A DNA stretch of 10,311 bases from Acidimicrobiaceae bacterium (GCA_003131945.1 PKWD01000089.1:499-10809), one strand, 5' to 3'. Numbered from the stretch's first letter, positions 1 through 8,265 are shown. Program-made: numbers and translations. Notes: generated by a model from the letters alone, not told the origin.

Positions 1-187
1 GGCGGGCGGCGTCGAGTCGGGCGTCGGCCTCGGGCCACGGGTCATGGCCCGGCTCGATTCGGTCACGGCGATCAACAACAACCCACACCCGCCAATGGGC
101 GCGCAGGGGGATGGTCTCCCGACAGGGCGACGGATTCCGTTCAGGGCATCGCGTCCGGGCCTTCACCGGGCCGACGGTCGCGGTCAT
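1..187 (-). CDS. Hypothetical protein, 3' end outside window
   Basis: An open frame of 62 codons starts at ATG 187-185, immediately after the TGA of the decayed dehydrogenase (TGA-ATG), and runs off the left edge without a stop. An in-frame GTG at 166 is an alternative start. The first 22 or so residues look low-quality. The later part (PLRAHWRVWVVVDRRDRI and on to a charged DPWPEADARLDAAR stretch) looks more like real protein. I do not recognise a family; the alternating hydrophobic strand followed by an acidic helix is loosely like an NTF2/SnoaL-type fold, but this is a guess. Since its neighbour is a pseudogene, this could be another gene remnant. Confidence 0.3.
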   Translation of the reverse strand, partial: MTATVGPVKARTRCPERNPSPCRETIPLRAHWRVWVVVDRRDRIEPGHDPWPEADARLDAAR

Positions 188-775
188 TCACGGGAGGTCT
201 GTCCCGGTTAGCTTCGAGCACGCCGCCCGAGGGCCGTCGTGGACCGTCCGGTCGCGTGCCGCACCATGCGCCTCACGGGGTTCTTGATGGTAGAAGTACT
301 GACCGGGGACGGTCGCTGCGGCGTCATCGCTCACCGCCAGCCAGGGGGCCTGGGTCGCCGGGGCCATCGCCAGGTCGTCGGGTGCTCCCGAGCCCCCTTT
401 CGTGGGGAACCATTCCAGGGCCGTGCGACCCACTGGAAGGAAGAGAGGTCCGGATCGCCGCCCCGGTGCAGGCCCGAGCTCAGGTAGACGAGGCCGGTCG
501 GGCGCGCCACGAGAGAGGTCAGCCCGCAGGGAGCCAGGACATTGACGGCGAACACATGGCAGAGCCCGTCGACTGTCTCCATCCGTCTCGGCTCACGGGG
601 CCCGATGCCGACGTTGTGGATGACCGCGTCGAATCTGTCGATCGCGTTGCGCGTTGGCCTGCTCGGCGACCCGCCTGGCGACCTCGTGACCGTCGCCGAC
701 GAGCAATCGGGCAGCCATGAGGCCGAGACCATCAGGAGAACCGCTGATCAGAACCCGGGCCACGATGTGCTCCAT
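188..775 (-). pseudogene. Decayed short-chain dehydrogenase/reductase (SDR)
   Basis: Three reading frames together cover most of an SDR. The first, from ATG 775, holds the nucleotide-binding start (ARVLISGSPDGLGLMAARLL, then GDGHEV) and runs into ARRVAEQANA. The second holds the core: FDAVIHNVGIG (NAG-type motif), FAVNVLAP and VYLSSG, ending at QWVARPWNGS. The third holds the C-terminus (GAPDDLAMAPATQ, WLAVSDD, YFYHQEPRE) and stops at 188-190. Compared with the SDR family as I recall it, about 40 codons are missing after GDGHEV, and a similar length is missing after WNGS. The second gap removes the catalytic YxxxK helix. A 7-base tandem duplication at 643-656 accounts for the first frame change. 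No enzyme can be made from this locus. It lies 41 bases downstream of the cyclase gene on the same strand. Confidence 0.85.
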
Positions 776-816
776 TCCCTGGGCACAGCGGCTCATCCGT
801 CTCGCCGGGTGCACCT

Positions 817-3800
817 TCAGCACCGGGGCTCCCCGTCGGTGACGACGGTGGTGTCGGCCACGTTGATGACACCGAGACGATCGAGGAGGACCGTCGATCT
901 CTCAGCCAGTTCGTCGGCCGCCGTGTCATCGGCAGCGAGACGGGCCAGGCGTTGCTGCGCGATCAACGTGAGAGCCACCTCGTAGGTCGCATCGAGGTCC
1001 CGCCCGCTCTGCAAGCTGATGTCGAAGGCATGCGCGGCGCCGTCAAGATCACCCTCAAGGAGGAGCGCGTACCCGCGTATCCGCTGGAGAAGTGCCATCT
1101 CTGCATTCAAGCCTGCCGTCCCGGTCTTGAGTAGGCGTTCGACGATGGCCAGCGCCTCGGTGGTGCGCCCTTCGAGGGCCAGACACTCGGCCGTCCGGGC
1201 ATCCACCAGGCGGATGTCGCTGGTGAGCGCGGACGCGGCGAATTCCCGGTGAGCTGCGTTCAGCCGCTCGTACGCCGTGTCGAAGGATCCCATCCGCCCT
1301 GCCAGCTGTCCGGACAGGAGCAGCGTGTAACCGATCCCGTACCGGTACCCGCCCGCCCGAAAGACCCGCAGACTGTGGGCGAATCGTTCCTCGGCTTGTG
1401 CGTAGTGACCTTGGTTGGCCAGGATCTCCCCGATGTTACATGTACCCATGGCGGCGTCGATGTCGTTCCCTGTCGCCACACGGGCGTCGTGACCGCGTTC
1501 GTAAAAGGCGATGGCGTCGTCCCACTGACCTCGGAAGTAGGCGAAGACGCCGAGGTTGTTGAGGACCACGGCCTGGCCTCCCGGGTCGCCCAGCTCGGTG
1601 TAGATCTCCAGTGCACGCTGGGAGTTCGTGGACTGGTCCCATCGTCCCAGCGACATCCAGGCCCAGTCGAGGATGAACAAGGCGTGGGCTTCGGCGTCTC
1701 TGTCTCCGGACTGACGTGCTTCGACGATGGCGTTCTCGCACCACGCGACCGCTTCTCGGTGCTGCCCTTGGGCCTGACGGACCGTTGCGTACCAGACCGT
1801 CAGCTGCGCCCGCCGTCGACCGGCGTCGACACCGTCAACCCCCTCGATGGCGCGTAGACCGCGTCGGATCCAACGCACCGCCACCGAGTACCGGCCGGTC
1901 CGCTCGGGTATCCAGGCCTCCTTCAGGCACAACTCCGCTTCGGCGACGGGATCGGTCGTGAGCAGACGCGCTCGGCGGAAGGCCGCCGCCGCTCCCTCAT
2001 AGGAACCAGCACGTTCGCGCACATCGCCAAGGGCCTCCCACACCGACGCCAACTCGTGCGCCGGAAGGTCCGAGATCCGCCGACCGGCCGCCAGCGCACT
2101 TTCGAAATGGGCGGCGGCTTCGACATTGGCGTACTTGTCGAGCGCTCGTTGTCCGGCGATACGGGCGTAATGCCAGGCGCGGTGATAGTGCTGGGCGTGG
2201 AAGAGATGCATGGCGAGAATTTCTGCTTGGGTATCGGCCTCGGCCCCGAGACCGGCGGCGATGGCCTCGGCGGCGCGCCCGTGGAGCTCCCGGCGGCGGC
2301 GGTAGGGCAGCTCCTCGTAGGCGCACTCCCGTACGATGGTCGACCGGAACCTCACCATGCCGGATCCCTCGGTGACCAGGAAGCCCTCGAGGTCACGTAC
2401 AAAGTGTGGATCGGGAGCCGGCGACGATTCGGTCTCGGGCCGCAGAAGATCGATCAGATCACGTTGGAGGAAGCTGCTTCCCAGCACCGCCGCGCACCGA
2501 AGGGTCTGGCGGGCCCTGGGGGAAAGACAGTCGATCTGGGCCGTCACCGCCGCATCGACCGACGCCGGAAGAGCGTCCATCGATGCACCGGCGAGGCGGG
2601 CACGCCACAACTCCTCCAGGAAGAGGGGGTTGCCGGCGGAGCGCTCGGCCAGGGCGCGCATCTCGTAGGGAAGAAGGGCCACGTCGCTCGTGATACGGGT
2701 GAGCGCTTCAACGGCGGTGTCCACCGACCATGGGGTGAGGTGCAGCGTCCGCACGTGTCGGGCGGGGACAGTGACGAAGCCACTACCCGTGGCGCGCCTC
2801 GTCAGGCACAGCAGCGCGGGCCGCGTGCTGACAAGGTCGATGACGTGGCGGAGCAGGCTCTGCGACGCCTCGTCCATGTGGTGCACGTCCTCCAGCACGA
2901 TCAGTGCCGGAACAGGAAGAGTTCTGCGGAGGAATTCGGTGGCCGCTTGTTCGACGCTGAGGCGGCGGAATTCGGGTTCCAGCAACGCTGTCTCGGGCGT
3001 ATCGGGTAGATCAAGGTCCAGCGGAGTCCCGAGCAGGGGTAGCGCGCTGAGGAGTTCCGGCGCGTCATCGTGCACCCGGTCGCGCAGACGACGGGCGACG
3101 AGTAGGCGATCGGAATCGGCATCGACCCCGAGCACGTGGCGAAACAAGAGCCAGAACGGCGCGTATGGCGCCGTCGCTTCGTAGCTCTCGCACGTCACGC
3201 TCAGACACGGCAGATGTCCGGCCCGGTGGCGCAACTCGTCCACCAGCCGCGATTTACCGCTTCCGTGGTCCCCGACGATCTCGATGACGCGTCCGTCACC
3301 GGCTTCGACATCGGCCAGAACGGCATCGAAAGCGGAGAGCTCCTCGTCCACGCCCACCAGGGGAAGGACATCGAGACGACCGGTGCGGGTCCGTCGGGCG
3401 TCACCGACAGCGAAGGCTGTGACGGGCCGTCGCTTGCCCTTGACCGTGAACGGAGGCAGGGGCGTCGTGACAAAAAAGCGCTGTGATCGGTCGAGGACAT
3501 CTTCTGTAGCCAGGACCTGGCCGGGTTCTGCCTTCGCCATGAGGCGAGCAGCGAGGTTGACTGTGTCGCCCATGACGGTGAAGGTCCGGCGATAGGCAGC
3601 GCCGACGTCTCCGGCGAAGACCGGGCCGCTGTGCACACCTATGCGCAGCGGTAGAGACAGATCGGAGTCGATCACCTGGCGCAGCGCGGTGAGGATACGC
3701 TCCTCGTCGTCGCCAAAACGCCGAGGCACGCCCGACACCACGATGATCTTGCCGCCGTCGTGATCGACGTCGGTGCCAAGAAAGGTGACGTTCCTTTCTT

Positions 3801-4656
3801 CGACGACTTGTTGCACGCGCCGCACGGTCGAGTCGAGCAGTGATGCGCAGCGCTCTGGGCCCTCGTGCTCCACGATGTCGTCGGTGCCGTCAAAGTGCAG
3901 GAACGCCACGGTGGCGGTTCGATGCACGGGATCGGCACCTCCACCGAGCAAGTGGGACCGGATGGCGGCGGGCACGTACGGGGCCACCTTGTCGTCGTCC
4001 ATGTCCAGGATCACGATCGGATCGTCTGGGGGCGTTCCCGGCGGGGAGCGCAGAAGAAACCCGCTGCCCCGCGCCGGTCCCCGGCTACCCGCCGGCAGGA
4101 CCGCGGCCGTCGCCGCGCTCATGACGATTTCCCCGGCGGTGGCCGTACCCTCGGCGTCAACTGTCGCCGTGACTGCCGGTCCGGTGACGACGAGCTCACG
4201 ATGCGATCCTCCCACCAGAAAAACGTGGAACGTACCCGTGTGCACGCCGATCGAGATGCGCAGGACGACCTGACCCGCCGATGTCGACAGGCGACCGACA
4301 TCACGCAGCCGGGCCCGCATGCCCAGTGCCGCGTGCGCGGCTCGGGTGGCATGATCCGCCCCGTCGAACAGCAACAACAGGGCGTCTCCGCCGAACTTGA
4401 GCAGACTGCCGCCGGCCTTGTGGGCCACCTCGAGCAGTTCCTCGAAGCACGTGTTGATGGCGTCGGCGATCTCCTCGGCGCCGACCTTACCGTGTCGCGC
4501 CAGCCGCTCCGACATCTTGGTGAAGCCCGACACGTCCCCGAAGACCATGGTGGCGTCGAGAGTCTGCCACTGCGGGCCTCCGCTGGCGGCGCTCCCCGGC
4601 CGCTGTGCCCATTCGACGGTGAGCCGCGGGATGTACGGCAGGAGGCGCGCGCTCAC
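817..4656 (-). CDS. sAC-like tandem class III cyclase with P-loop ATPase and TPR repeats
   Basis: 1279 residues, no signal peptide or membrane segment, so probably cytoplasmic; predicted to make cAMP from ATP. Cyclase domain C1 (about 33-185) has metal aspartates D41 (VFGDVSGFT) and D91 in LLKFGGDALLLLF, with K87. Cyclase domain C2 (about 246-418) has RIGVHSGPVFAGDVG, then T360, N367 and R371 in FTVMGDTVNLAARLM, but H254 and K303 where the metal aspartates should be. A STAND-type ATPase follows, with Walker A GDHGSGKS (462-469) and Walker B LIVLED (585-590). Helical TPR repeats fill roughly 830-1260, for example LNNLGVFAYFRGQWDDAIAFY. The order C1-C2-P-loop-TPR matches mammalian ADCY10. The GTG start is the only option: a TAG lies in frame 11 codons upstream, and AGGGGTGG can serve as ribosome-binding site. 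The gene begins 68 bases after the secreted protein gene, with no convincing terminator between. Catalytic activity and ligand are inferred. Confidence 0.95.
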   Translation of the reverse strand: MSARLLPYIPRLTVEWAQRPGSAASGGPQWQTLDATMVFGDVSGFTKMSERLARHGKVGAEEIADAINTCFEELLEVAHKAGGSLLKFGGDALLLLFDGADHATRAAHAALGMRARLRDVGRLSTSAGQVVLRISIGVHTGTFHVFLVGGSHRELVVTGPAVTATVDAEGTATAGEIVMSAATAAVLPAGSRGPARGSGFLLRSPPGTPPDDPIVILDMDDDKVAPYVPAAIRSHLLGGGADPVHRTATVAFLHFDGTDDIVEHEGPERCASLLDSTVRRVQQVVEERNVTFLGTDVDHDGGKIIVVSGVPRRFGDDEERILTALRQVIDSDLSLPLRIGVHSGPVFAGDVGAAYRRTFTVMGDTVNLAARLMAKAEPGQVLATEDVLDRSQRFFVTTPLPPFTVKGKRRPVTAFAVGDARRTRTGRLDVLPLVGVDEELSAFDAVLADVEAGDGRVIEIVGDHGSGKSRLVDELRHRAGHLPCLSVTCESYEATAPYAPFWLLFRHVLGVDADSDRLLVARRLRDRVHDDAPELLSALPLLGTPLDLDLPDTPETALLEPEFRRLSVEQAATEFLRRTLPVPALIVLEDVHHMDEASQSLLRHVIDLVSTRPALLCLTRRATGSGFVTVPARHVRTLHLTPWSVDTAVEALTRITSDVALLPYEMRALAERSAGNPLFLEELWRARLAGASMDALPASVDAAVTAQIDCLSPRARQTLRCAAVLGSSFLQRDLIDLLRPETESSPAPDPHFVRDLEGFLVTEGSGMVRFRSTIVRECAYEELPYRRRRELHGRAAEAIAAGLGAEADTQAEILAMHLFHAQHYHRAWHYARIAGQRALDKYANVEAAAHFESALAAGRRISDLPAHELASVWEALGDVRERAGSYEGAAAAFRRARLLTTDPVAEAELCLKEAWIPERTGRYSVAVRWIRRGLRAIEGVDGVDAGRRRAQLTVWYATVRQAQGQHREAVAWCENAIVEARQSGDRDAEAHALFILDWAWMSLGRWDQSTNSQRALEIYTELGDPGGQAVVLNNLGVFAYFRGQWDDAIAFYERGHDARVATGNDIDAAMGTCNIGEILANQGHYAQAEERFAHSLRVFRAGGYRYGIGYTLLLSGQLAGRMGSFDTAYERLNAAHREFAASALTSDIRLVDARTAECLALEGRTTEALAIVERLLKTGTAGLNAEMALLQRIRGYALLLEGDLDGAAHAFDISLQSGRDLDATYEVALTLIAQQRLARLAADDTAADELAERSTVLLDRLGVINVADTTVVTDGEPRC

Positions 4657-4724
4657 TCGTGGCCACCCCTGGTCGTCGTGCGGCCTGAGCTACACGGTCC
4701 GCAGGAAGCGGCCCTCGCCGCCGT

Positions 4725-7178
4725 TCACTTGCGGCCGACCAGAGGGTCGCCGCCGGTGAAGTAGATGGTGTCTTGGGTGGACAAGTTGCCTCTCGAGCCG
4801 ATGATCTTCTCTTTGCCCTTGACGCACGGTGTGTTGTACTGCCCGGCAGTCTTGAGGCACGCGGTGAGCTCTTGGGGCCCGTCGTTGGGGGAGTCCTGGA
4901 AGTACATCGACGCCGCCGGCACGGTGACTCCGTAGAAGATCTTGACCACGGCGGAGATGGGCTTGGCCGTGCTGGTGTAGGCCGAGAAATCCCCCCCGAT
5001 CTCCACGATGTCGCCGTCACAGCCACCGGACGACGCCGGGCACATCTCGGGGTCCTGGGAGCTGGCGAGGGGCTCGAGCGTCACGGCCACCGGCGGGCCC
5101 TTGGCCGAGGCCGGGCCGTTCTCGTGCCCGGCCGCCCCCTCGAAGGGGCCGGACATGACCGGGACCTTCCTCGGGAGCTTCAGGGTCACCTTGGACGGCA
5201 CGCTGTCCGACAGGGGGGCCGTCGTGCTCGTCACCGCCACCTTGGGGACGGCCACGGCCACGGCCCCGTTCTCCACCACCACCACCGACACGGCCCCGAG
5301 CGAAGAGGATTGCGACCCGGCGTTGGACGAGGTGACGTCCACGGTGCCGGTGATGGAGGTGCCCTCCGCCAGCCCCGTCGTGTCGACGAGGGCGTTGATG
5401 GTGCGTGTGTCCCCCGGCCCCAGGGCGCCCACGTTGCAGGTGGCCGTCCCCGATCCCGACGACGAACAACTCGTCCCCGCCTTGGCCATGCCGGCCAGGT
5501 CGTAGGTGAGAGGCGCCCCCCCGTCACCCACGGTGACCTGGGCGGAGAGCCCGTCCACCGGCACCATCGAGGTGTTGGTGACGGCGATGGCCCAGCCGTC
5601 GGCCAGGGGGGCGGTGACCTCGGCCTGCAGGGGGGGCACCGACGCCGGTGCCTCAAAGCTCGGTGTGGGCGACGTCGCGTTCACGACGGTGGAGTCCAAG
5701 GCGGCGATCCCGCTGGGAGGGCTGCAGTCGGCCGATTCGGCGTTCGGTGAGCCCGAGACCACGTAGGTGTAGTCGACGACGATCTGTCCGGGGGTGAAGT
5801 TGACCGTCCCCGGGTTCGACGCCGTCTGCCACGTCTCGGGGTTGTAGGTGGTGGCGAAGGTGAACGGGGTGTTCGTCTGGGGCGTGAAAGTGATGGGCAG
5901 GTTGGTGGCCGACGCCGACAGCGAGTTCGGAGTGACCGAGTTGCTCGGGTCGTCGTCCGGCGTGAGGCCGTTCACAGTGAACGAGACGGAGTCGAGAGTG
6001 ACGCTCGTCACCCCGTCGGAGACCGCCGCGTTGAGGACGTTCGCCGGGACGGTGAAGTCGGCCGACAGGGTGGTCTGGAAGGTCCCCGGTGCGGTGATAC
6101 TCGACGGCGGCGACGGCGTTTCGGACACGACGACCGGATCGGTGGTGGTCCCGAACCCGGGCACATTGCACGAGTAGTCGGCCGACACCCATCCGTAGGT
6201 GAGGGCGTTGCCGTCTCCGTCCACGGCTGCGCAGAACGACGTGGTCGGACAGGAGACGGAAAAGAGCGGGTTGGTCCCGTCGACGTCGTCGGACGACCAC
6301 GTCGATCCGTCGTAGGTGAGGGCGTTGCCGGCGGCGTCGCTGGCCATGCAGAACGATGCCGTGGTGCAGGACACCGCAAACAGGGTCTCAGACCCGTCGA
6401 TGTCAAGGGCCGACGACCACGAGGAGCCGTCGTAGGTCAGGGCATTGCCGAAGTCGTCGACCGCCACGCAGAATGTCGGACTCGAGCACGACACCGATTC
6501 GAGGGTGTCGTATCCATCGATGTCGTCGCCGGACGTCCACGATGAACCGTCGTAGGTGAAGGCGTTTCCGGTCTGGTCCACGGCCACGCAGAACGAGACG
6601 GTCGGACACGACACCGCATAGAGGCCCGTCTCGTCGACATTGGCCGCTGATGACCATGACGAGCCGTCGTAGGTGAAGGCGTTACCGTCGTCGTCCACGG
6701 CCACGCAGAACGACGCGGTCGGACACGACACGGAGTTCAAGACCCCCGGTCCCTCCTCCTCGTGGTCGATGGCCGTGGGAGCGGACCACGACGAGCCGTT
6801 GTAGACGATGGCGTTCCCGTTATCGTCGACGGCCGCGCAGAAAGTGGCGGTCGGGCACGACACGGAATACAGCGCCGCGTCGTCGATCGAGGTGGGTGCG
6901 GACATGGTGGATCCGTTGTAGACGAGGGCGTTCCCGTCCTGGTCGACGGCCACGCAGAACGACGGGCTGGCGCACGACACCGCGTAGATGGGCGTCGTGG
7001 CGTCGACGTCCACGGGTGCCGACCAGGATGTCTGGCTCGCTCCGGCCACACCGGGAGTGGCGGCGGTGATGGCAATCGCCGTAGTGGCGACGAAGAGGGT
7101 CAGGCCCACCGCTCGGATGAGCGCCCCTCGCCGGACTGAGCGCCACCGGATCGATGAACGGCTCGCGATCTGGTTCAT
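4725..7178 (-). CDS. Secreted seven-repeat (probable beta-propeller) protein
   Basis: 817 residues. The start is ATG 7178, chosen because GGAGGGCACG sits just upstream; an earlier in-frame start would add 23 residues unlike a signal peptide. Residues 1-47 are a signal peptide: an arginine-rich start, a hydrophobic core near LTLFVATTAIAITAA, and a cleavage site after VAGA. Residues 51-330 are seven repeats of about 40 residues, each with SVSCPTxSFCVAVDxxGNA and then YDGSSW. Residues 331 to about 510 are beta-rich, start with an isolated Cys (YSCNVPGFG) and resemble actinobacterial exported domains of unknown function. Residues 525-640 look like a DUF11/CARDB-type sandwich (AIAVTNTSMVPVDGLSAQV). 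The C-terminus has further paired cysteines and ends in GGDPLVGRK, with no sortase signal or membrane anchor, so the protein is probably released. Ligand unknown. The gene is followed on the same strand by the cyclase gene. Confidence 0.9.
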   Translation of the reverse strand: MNQIASRSSIRWRSVRRGALIRAVGLTLFVATTAIAITAATPGVAGASQTSWSAPVDVDATTPIYAVSCASPSFCVAVDQDGNALVYNGSTMSAPTSIDDAALYSVSCPTATFCAAVDDNGNAIVYNGSSWSAPTAIDHEEEGPGVLNSVSCPTASFCVAVDDDGNAFTYDGSSWSSAANVDETGLYAVSCPTVSFCVAVDQTGNAFTYDGSSWTSGDDIDGYDTLESVSCSSPTFCVAVDDFGNALTYDGSSWSSALDIDGSETLFAVSCTTASFCMASDAAGNALTYDGSTWSSDDVDGTNPLFSVSCPTTSFCAAVDGDGNALTYGWVSADYSCNVPGFGTTTDPVVVSETPSPPSSITAPGTFQTTLSADFTVPANVLNAAVSDGVTSVTLDSVSFTVNGLTPDDDPSNSVTPNSLSASATNLPITFTPQTNTPFTFATTYNPETWQTASNPGTVNFTPGQIVVDYTYVVSGSPNAESADCSPPSGIAALDSTVVNATSPTPSFEAPASVPPLQAEVTAPLADGWAIAVTNTSMVPVDGLSAQVTVGDGGAPLTYDLAGMAKAGTSCSSSGSGTATCNVGALGPGDTRTINALVDTTGLAEGTSITGTVDVTSSNAGSQSSSLGAVSVVVVENGAVAVAVPKVAVTSTTAPLSDSVPSKVTLKLPRKVPVMSGPFEGAAGHENGPASAKGPPVAVTLEPLASSQDPEMCPASSGGCDGDIVEIGGDFSAYTSTAKPISAVVKIFYGVTVPAASMYFQDSPNDGPQELTACLKTAGQYNTPCVKGKEKIIGSRGNLSTQDTIYFTGGDPLVGRK
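6189..7028 (-). repeat. Seven tandem 39-44-codon coding repeats, two Cys each
   Basis: Within the secreted protein, residues 51-330 form seven units. The cysteine pairs are at 69/75, 108/114, 152/158, 191/197, 231/237, 271/277 and 310/316, always CX5C; successive pairs are 39, 44, 39, 40, 40 and 39 residues apart. Unit 3 carries a five-residue acidic insertion (HEEEGPG region). The units diverge in sequence, so this is not a recent slippage array. Seven W-ending beta-rich units of this length fit a closed seven-bladed propeller; this fold is inferred. Confidence 0.88.
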
Positions 7179-7754
7179 CGTGCCCTCCTCGCCGCGATGA
7201 CAATTCCGCCGGCTAAAGCCCATATCTCGGCTATGCGACGCTAACACGGTCGGTGAAAAAGGACCCTCATCAGATTTTCGGGAAGGTCACGAAGACACGT
7301 TTAGAACCCGCGGACGAGATGTTAGCCCCTGACATCGGCTGTCGACACGGCGGTCCACCCCGCGGACCGACCGCCCCCCGCGCCTTCCCCTGCGAAGGAC
7401 GAAGTTCCGAGACCGGTGGATAGATGCCTGTGGGAAGGTTGGCATGGCGGACCTCCACTTCCACGATCTCAAGGGATAGTGAGCCACCTGGGCCGGTGCT
7501 GCCGTGGCCGAGCTCATGGCCCGCCTGGGCACACGCCACCACGGAACGTGACCATGCCATCGCAGACCGTCTCTGAGCCCACGTGCGGGCCGTCGAGTTG
7601 GTGGAGGTGGACGGGACGAGGGTAACGCCAATCGCCGATGACTGCTTGCCGCCGGTCATTGGCACCCACGTCCTGGGGTCACCAATCAACGTAGGTGCAA
7701 TGCTGACACCTTCGACATCCCATCTGAGCACATCTTTCCTGGTGAAGGGCTTCG
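7179..7754. other. Intergenic stretch with no supported gene
   Basis: It holds the upstream region of the secreted-protein gene (7179 to about 7260), including a T-run and the ribosome-binding site; I could not place a convincing -35/-10 pair. The rest, up to the tRNA, has one minus-strand open frame (stop 7270) that extends into the tRNA, which speaks against it being a gene as it stands. A small inverted repeat, CGGTCC (7351-7356) and GGACCG (7364-7369), has no following T-run. I see no integrase, insertion sequence or recognisable small RNA. Confidence 0.5.
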
Positions 7755-7827
7755 CTGGCGGGGGAGGGCTCGAACCTCCAACATCCGGCTCCAAAGGCCG
7801 GCGTTCTGCCGATTGAACTACCCGCCA
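7755..7827 (-). tRNA. tRNA-Gln (anticodon UUG)
   Basis: The minus strand folds as a complete cloverleaf of 73 bases. The acceptor stem is TGGCGGG/CCCGCCA (7 bp, beginning U1-A72 as is usual for glutamine tRNAs). The D arm is GTTC/GAAC, the anticodon stem CCGGC/GCCGG with loop CTTTGGA giving anticodon TTG, the variable loop has five bases, and the T arm is GGAGG-TTCGAGC-CCTCC. The discriminator is G. CCA is not encoded, which is common in Actinomycetota, so it must be added enzymatically. Confidence 0.95.
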
Positions 7828-7899
7828 AGGGTCTCGTAGGCGCCACCGGGCGGCGGCGAAGATCTCACTTCCCGAGCATCATCCTCGCCGACCCGGGGC

Positions 7900-8265
7900 T
7901 CACCCTTCGATGAGCTCGATCCGGTTACCGAACGGATCGTCGACAAAGCTGCGGCGAACGCCGGGCAGGTCGTGGTCGGGGCGCACCCGATGGCCTCGGG
8001 AATCGAGCTCGGCGCACAGGGCGTCGAATCCCCGGACCATGATCGCCGGGTGCGCCTTCTTGGCGGCGAGGAATTCCGCCTCCACTCCGAGATGGATGAC
8101 GACATCGTCGTTCGAGAACCAGCATCCTCCGCGAGCGGCCAGCGGCGGGGGCTTGGGGCGACGCTCGAGGCCGAGAACGCCTTGGTAGAAAGCGGTGGCC
8201 TCGTCCTCTCCCCCGGGCGGCATGGCCAGCTGCACGTGGTCAATGGCGACCAGCCGGTGGCCCAT
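7900..8265 (-). CDS. VOC superfamily (glyoxalase/bleomycin-resistance-like) protein
   Basis: 121 residues, a normal length for a single VOC module pair. It opens with the first beta strand AIDHVQLAMPPG, followed by AFYQGVLGLE, RGGCWF, VVIHLGVE and KAHPAI, and ends with FVDDPFGNRIELIE. H10, H72 and E117 are the likely metal-binding positions by family pattern; H58 is a further candidate. Members include glyoxalases, dioxygenases and resistance proteins, and the substrate cannot be told from sequence. The ATG start at 8265 has a strong ribosome-binding site (GGAGGAGGT, six bases upstream). It is transcribed away from the bS22 gene, so the 91 bases between 8266 and 8356 should contain two divergent promoters. 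Confidence 0.94.
   Translation of the reverse strand: MGHRLVAIDHVQLAMPPGGEDEATAFYQGVLGLERRPKPPPLAARGGCWFSNDDVVIHLGVEAEFLAAKKAHPAIMVRGFDALCAELDSRGHRVRPDHDLPGVRRSFVDDPFGNRIELIEG

Noticed and set aside
2056..3009. Long plus-strand open frame opposite the cyclase gene
   Set aside because: It is the reverse of a well-supported 1279-residue gene in very GC-rich DNA, where antisense frames stay open by chance. Its translation has no recognisable domain.
4657..4724. Possible terminator between the secreted-protein and cyclase genes
   Set aside because: Only GCGGC-GAGG-GCCGC and a 4-bp stem can form, without a following T-run. Not enough to call.
3865..4764. Plus-strand open frame of about 300 codons spanning the cyclase start
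   Set aside because: Antisense to conserved cyclase motifs, with no family resemblance.
4773..5750. Plus-strand open frame of 325 codons opposite the secreted protein
   Set aside because: Glycine-, arginine- and histidine-rich low-complexity translation typical of a GC-rich shadow frame.
7349..7380. C-rich stretch with an inverted repeat, considered as a 6C-type small RNA or a terminator
   Set aside because: Only one run of six C is present, whereas 6C RNAs have two such hairpins, and no T-run follows on either strand.
7270..7794. Minus-strand open frame of 174 codons containing HELGH, which resembles a metalloprotease zinc motif
   Set aside because: Its start lies inside the tRNA-Gln, no good ribosome-binding site precedes the internal ATG at 7659, and the rest shows no protease features. 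The motif is probably chance.
7740..7830. tRNA 3' end as an integration (att) site for a mobile element
   Set aside because: No integrase, no second copy of the tRNA 3' end and no insertion boundary were seen in the window.
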